NCBI GenBank assembly: GCA_019113125.1
Contig: DXIA01000096.1
Coordinates: 1-9,487 of the forward strand
Direction of reading: 5' to 3'
Length of the DNA: 9,487 nucleotides
Source: Candidatus Pygmaiobacter gallistercoris
GTDB taxonomy: Bacteria; Bacillota; Clostridia; Oscillospirales; Ruminococcaceae
Shown here: positions 7,427-9,487 of the stretch, piece by piece
How the letters are laid out: the number at the start of each line of letters is the position of its first letter
Numbering within the stretch: the first letter of the stretch is position 1
Position numbers and translations under genes: made by a program
The notes under the pieces: model-generated
Databases searched by the model: none
What the model was told of the DNA's origin: nothing
Seen by the model: the letters and a program-made list of their open reading frames with translations, nothing else

Positions 7427-8557
7427 TCAGCGCCGCTGCAGTGTTGCCAGCCCCTCGTCGAGGCCCTGGAGCAGCGCGGTAATATCCTCCTCGGACGTGT
7501 TGTCGCAGAAACTGACCCGCAGTGCCCCATCGATCCGGGCGGCGGGCAGTTTCATCGCCATCAGGGTGTGGCTCGCAGCTCCCTTGGAGCAGGCCGATCC
7601 GCTCGAGACATAGACCTCTTTGCTCTCGAGAAAATGCAGCATCGTCTCGCTGCGCACCCCGGGAATCGAGAAGTTGAGGACATAGGGGGAGGCGTCGGCC
7701 GGTGAGTTGATGGTGATCCCCTCCCGTTTTCCGAGCTCCGCCCGCAGCAGGTCGTTGAGCCGCTGTGCCGCTGAAAGCCGGGTGGTGATCGTCTTTCCAT
7801 ACCGTTCCGCCGCCGCGCCGAGGGTGACGATGTAGGGCACATTCTCGGTACCGGGGCGCATTCCCTTCTCCTGTCCACCGCCACCGTAGACCGGCCCGAT
7901 CCGGTAGTTTTTGCGCAGATAGAGCGCGCCGATCCCCTTGGGGCAGTGCATCTTGTGGCCGGAGAGCGCAAAGCTGTCGATCTCCCCGCCCGAGAGTTTC
8001 AGCGGGTGCTTGCACCAGCCCTGTACCCCGTCCACATGGATCGAGGCACGGGCATTTTTGGCACGGACCTTTTTGGCCAGTGCCACCGGATCGAGCAGGG
8101 TGCCAATCTCGTTGTTGACAAACATAAAGGCAACAAGGCCGGTCTGCTTGTCCACCGCATCGAGAAATGCGCCCTCATCAATATGGCCGTCTGCGCCCGG
8201 GTTGACGGTGCGGATCTCCCAGCCGCGGGCCGCAAGCAGCTCGAGGGTGCGGTAGACCGCCGGATGCTCAAAGCCGGTCACAACGATGTTTTTCGCCCAG
8301 TTTTTGGTCCGCTCGGCTGCGCCCTGCAGCGCGATGTTGTCGCTCTCGGAGCCGCAGGCGGTGAAGTAGATCTCCCCCGCCGTGACCCCCAGTGTTAATG
8401 CGACCTGCGCGCGGGCATGGTTTATCGCCCGCTCCGCCTCCATCCCCGGCTTATAGAGGGAGGATGGATTGCCGAACAGCTCCAGCATCGTGTCGTAACA
8501 AATTTTTGCCAGCTGCGGATCCACCACGGTGGTGGCCGCATTATCGAGATAGTGCAT
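7427..8557 (-). CDS. Cysteine desulfurase, NifS/IscS family, partner of ThiI
   Basis: A PLP enzyme of 376 residues that takes sulfur from L-cysteine, releasing alanine and leaving a persulfide on its own cysteine. Seen in order: YLDNAATT (3-10), GNPSSLY (29-35), SESDN (70-74), EHPAV (97-101, with the ring-stacking His98), NNEIGT (148-153), HVDGVQ (174-179, Asp176), the PLP lysine in SGHK (Lys202), RPGTEN (234-239) and the sulfur-carrying Cys323 in SSGSACSKG (318-326). All key residues are intact. Start 8557 has AGGAGGC at a good distance; the longer open frame to 8911 overlaps the opposite gene and is not used. It is the first gene of the unit with thiI and cinA. The tight pairing with a rhodanese-less thiI argues for a dedicated tRNA-thiolation donor rather than a general Fe-S desulfurase, since no iscU or sufU is in sight. 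The name nifZ would fit by analogy with Bacillus. Confidence 0.95.
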   Translation of the reverse strand: MHYLDNAATTVVDPQLAKICYDTMLELFGNPSSLYKPGMEAERAINHARAQVALTLGVTAGEIYFTACGSESDNIALQGAAERTKNWAKNIVVTGFEHPAVYRTLELLAARGWEIRTVNPGADGHIDEGAFLDAVDKQTGLVAFMFVNNEIGTLLDPVALAKKVRAKNARASIHVDGVQGWCKHPLKLSGGEIDSFALSGHKMHCPKGIGALYLRKNYRIGPVYGGGGQEKGMRPGTENVPYIVTLGAAAERYGKTITTRLSAAQRLNDLLRAELGKREGITINSPADASPYVLNFSIPGVRSETMLHFLESKEVYVSSGSACSKGAASHTLMAMKLPAARIDGALRVSFCDNTSEEDITALLQGLDEGLATLQRR

Positions 8558-8582
8558 CTTTACGCCTCCTGCACAGATCCAG

Positions 8583-8600
8583 GCAGCGGCTGCCCGCTGC
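8583..8600 (-). other. Short GC hairpin in the leader of the desulfurase unit
   Basis: A perfect 7-pair inverted repeat (GCAGCGG / CCGCTGC) with a 4-base loop. If transcription starts near 8609, it would sit almost at the 5' end of the mRNA, 13 bases upstream of the AGGAGG site. There is no T run, so it is not a terminator. It could shield the 5' end from decay, or be chance in GC-rich DNA. Confidence 0.35.
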
Positions 8601-8608
8601 ATTCTTAA

Positions 8609-8645
8609 CCATGTCATTATACAACAACAACAGCCCGACACGCAA
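8609..8645 (-). promoter_or_regulatory. Promoter of the desulfurase-thiI-cinA unit
   Basis: On the minus strand a perfect TATAAT (8621-8616) is preceded, 18 bases upstream, by TTGCGT (8645-8640), which matches only 3 of 6 consensus positions. A TTG triplet repeat (TTGTTGTTG) abuts the -10 box. The start would be near 8609 with a leader of about 50 bases. The -10 is convincing; the -35 is weak. Confidence 0.55.
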
Positions 8646-8652
8646 CTTGTCC

Positions 8653-8688
8653 TTGCGCGCCGGGCCCGGAACGGATACAATAAAAACC
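8653..8688 (+). promoter_or_regulatory. Candidate promoter of the small ParB-like gene
   Basis: TACAAT (8676-8681, 5 of 6 to TATAAT) is preceded at 17 bases by TTGCGC (8653-8658, 3 of 6). It would give a leader of about 38 bases before the ATG at 8726. It lies back to back with the desulfurase promoter, the two -35 boxes being only 7 bases apart, so a single bound regulator could affect both. Confidence 0.4.
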
Positions 8689-8725
8689 GGTCGTACCACA
8701 GATACTGCAGAAGGAGGGTCCAAAG

Positions 8726-9034
8726 ATGGGAATTGGAATGCGAAGTGTTTACTGGGTGGAGGTGCTGCGGCTGATCCCGACCGCGGACCATCTCGACCGC
8801 GCAAAACTCGATGCGGTGCTGGGCTGGTTTGACCCGGAGGATCTCTCTCCCCTGCAGCCGCTCATCGCCACCAGCGACCCGGAACTGAACCTCTATCTGC
8901 TCGACGGCCACTGCCGCGCCTGGGCACTGTGGGCCACCGGGGTGGAGATGGCTCCCATCGTCGTCCGGGACGGTGTCTGTCCGTCCCGGCTCTCTGAGCT
9001 GCCCCGCGATATCTCCTCCCTGCCGATCTTATAA
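8726..9034 (+). CDS. Small protein with a ParB-like DGHxR motif, function unknown
   Basis: A 102-residue soluble protein without signal peptide or membrane segment. The gene is supported by a strong AAGGAGG (8711-8717) 8 bases before the ATG, by a candidate promoter, and by an end that meets the neighbouring stop exactly. The centre reads NLYLLDGHCRAWALWATG (55-72) followed by VEMAPIVVRD. A strand ending in LDGHxRA, then a helix, then a short strand with Ile-Val resembles the nuclease-like core of the ParB/sulfiredoxin fold, where the motif positions nucleotide. The N-terminal half (VLRLIPTADHLDRAKLDAVLGWF) has no motif I recognise. Compared with ParB it lacks any helix-turn-helix DNA-binding region, so partitioning is unlikely. 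A later ATG at 8738 is possible but worse placed. Similar short DGHTRA proteins occur in Clostridia as far as I recall, uncharacterised. Fold assignment is tentative; that it is a real gene is likely. Confidence 0.72.
   Translation: MGIGMRSVYWVEVLRLIPTADHLDRAKLDAVLGWFDPEDLSPLQPLIATSDPELNLYLLDGHCRAWALWATGVEMAPIVVRDGVCPSRLSELPRDISSLPIL
9029..9034. other. Palindrome TTATAA carrying both convergent stop codons
   Basis: Read on either strand the six bases are Leu (TTA) then stop (TAA). The ParB-like gene ends here on the plus strand and the DUF2304 gene on the minus strand, so the two coding regions overlap by six bases. No hairpin with a T run lies between them, so neither transcript has a dedicated terminator before entering the other gene. 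Confidence 0.9.
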
Positions 9035-9370
9035 TTTTTTGTTGTCCCCCTGATGCAGCGCGATGTACTGGGTCAACTCGGTGATCTGCCGGTCCATCGT
9101 GGAGAGCTTGATGGTGGTGGTGAACTGCTTGATAATCAGGACGAAGATGATGCAAAGGTAGAGCAGATTTGCCGGGGATTTTACTCCGATGAGCCCCGCC
9201 GCCCAGCCGACAATCTCAGGGACGGCCCCCAGCACCACCAAAAAAGCGCTGAACAGACTCCAGAAAATCGTATACCCAATCTGAAGGCGATTTTTCCGGA
9301 TCTTGTAAATAAAGTAAACCATCGTGATAACTGCTCCTGAAAAGAGCAGGATCAACAGCAGTCCATTCAT
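9029..9370 (-). CDS. DUF2304 family membrane protein
   Basis: A 113-residue membrane protein with three hydrophobic segments (about 3-22, 33-62 with an internal Pro51, and 67-81) and a short amphipathic tail (about 84-105, KLSTMDRQITELTQYIAL) that could form a coiled coil. The order RKNRLQ, a Trp-containing helix, VLGAVPEIVG, then SPANLLYL is the DUF2304 pattern as I recall it; members are about 110-130 residues and often sit beside polyprenol-phosphate glycosyltransferases and other surface-glycan genes. Start 9370 is chosen because the hydrophobic N-terminus begins there and AGGAGG (9386-9381) lies 10 bases upstream; a GTG at 9421 in the same frame is rejected. The ATG overlaps the previous gene's stop as ATGA, implying translational coupling. 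It ends at the shared palindromic stop. The family is fairly sure; molecular function is unknown, with an accessory role in lipid-linked sugar transfer the usual guess. Confidence 0.85.
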   Translation of the reverse strand: MNGLLLILLFSGAVITMVYFIYKIRKNRLQIGYTIFWSLFSAFLVVLGAVPEIVGWAAGLIGVKSPANLLYLCIIFVLIIKQFTTTIKLSTMDRQITELTQYIALHQGDNKKL

Positions 9371-9487
9371 CTTGTCTGCGCCTCCTTTCCGGAATCCAAC
9401 CGTTTGCCGCCGCGGAACCACTGCACCACCAGAATCGAAATCGCCACCTGCATCATATAGCTGATGCTTCGGGGGAGATTGAGATAG
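9367..9487 (-). CDS. C-terminal end of an unidentified, probably membrane, protein (partial)
   Basis: The last 39 codons of a gene that begins beyond the right edge, in frame from 9486 and ending TGA at 9369-9367. The end contains a likely last membrane helix (SYMMQVAISILVVQWF) followed by a basic, hydrophilic tail RGGKRLDSGKEAQTR. It overlaps the DUF2304 start by four bases (ATGA), the usual sign of an operon. The fragment is too short to assign a family. Position next to DUF2304 suggests a surface-polysaccharide membrane protein such as a flippase, polymerase or glycosyltransferase; that is inference only. Confidence 0.7.
   Translation of the reverse strand, partial: YLNLPRSISYMMQVAISILVVQWFRGGKRLDSGKEAQTR

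Noticed and set aside
4936..7482. An 848-codon open frame on the plus strand across cinA and thiI
   Set aside because: It is antisense to two clearly recognised genes, gives a His/Arg/Leu-rich product with no motif, and is expected where G/C at third codon positions removes stops from the opposite strand.
8622..8632. CAA triplet repeat as a phase-variation tract
   Set aside because: Only three units in non-coding DNA; too short to slip often, and likely just part of the AT-rich promoter.
8558..8911. An N-terminal extension of the cysteine desulfurase to 8911
   Set aside because: It overlaps the divergent ParB-like gene and crosses the likely promoter; the family N-terminus begins at 8557 with a strong ribosome site.
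1..9487. Mobile element, CRISPR or defence system
   Set aside because: No transposase, integrase, terminal repeats, spaced repeats or toxin-antitoxin pair is visible; gene content and codon use are uniform.

Overview
The window is a GC-rich (by eye about 60% G+C) chromosomal stretch from a low-complexity-free, gene-dense bacterium. The gene set points to a Gram-positive anaerobe of the Clostridia, plausibly an Oscillospiraceae/Ruminococcaceae gut organism. The pointers are a GlpP antiterminator, a class A PBP with a long basic cytoplasmic tail and C-terminal cysteines, a full-length CinA, a ThiI without a rhodanese domain next to its own cysteine desulfurase (the arrangement known from Bacillus), a DUF2304 protein, and strong AGGAGG ribosome sites. 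The genus is inference. No phage, transposon, CRISPR array, rRNA or tRNA was seen.

Layout. (1) Positions 6-569, plus strand: glpP, ending in a hairpin terminator at 588-626. (2) Positions 4838-625, minus strand: a two-gene unit read from a near-consensus promoter at 4810-4838. It holds a bifunctional penicillin-binding protein (4702-2276), then a membrane-anchored MutS-family ATPase (2265-625) whose ribosome site overlaps the PBP stop codon. This unit converges on glpP and the two share the intergenic hairpin. (3) Positions 8645-4872, minus strand: a sulfur-transfer unit of cysteine desulfurase (8557-7427), thiI (7407-6235) and cinA (6198-4918), closed by a strong terminator at 4872-4907. (4) Positions 8726-9034, plus strand: a 102-residue protein with a ParB-like Asp-Gly-His-x-Arg motif, divergent from the desulfurase. 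(5) Positions 9487-9029, minus strand: the tail of an unidentified membrane protein, coupled by an ATGA overlap to a DUF2304 membrane protein. This last gene collides tail to tail with the small ParB-like gene, and both stop codons lie in one 6-bp palindrome.

How the genes work together. The desulfurase and ThiI very probably form a dedicated persulfide relay for 4-thiouridine in tRNA; CinA at the end of that unit adds an NMN deamidase and pyrophosphatase function with no obvious link. The PBP builds peptidoglycan, and the membrane MutS-like ATPase made with it is the least understood partner here. GlpP regulates glycerol genes that are not in this window. The DUF2304 pair looks like the edge of a cell-surface polysaccharide or lipid-glycosylation locus.

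Most of the window is ordinary core genome. The points most worth a second look are the PBP/MutS-like pair, the stand-alone ParB-like protein, and the shared palindromic stop. I did not find convincing evidence of a wholly new multi-gene system.
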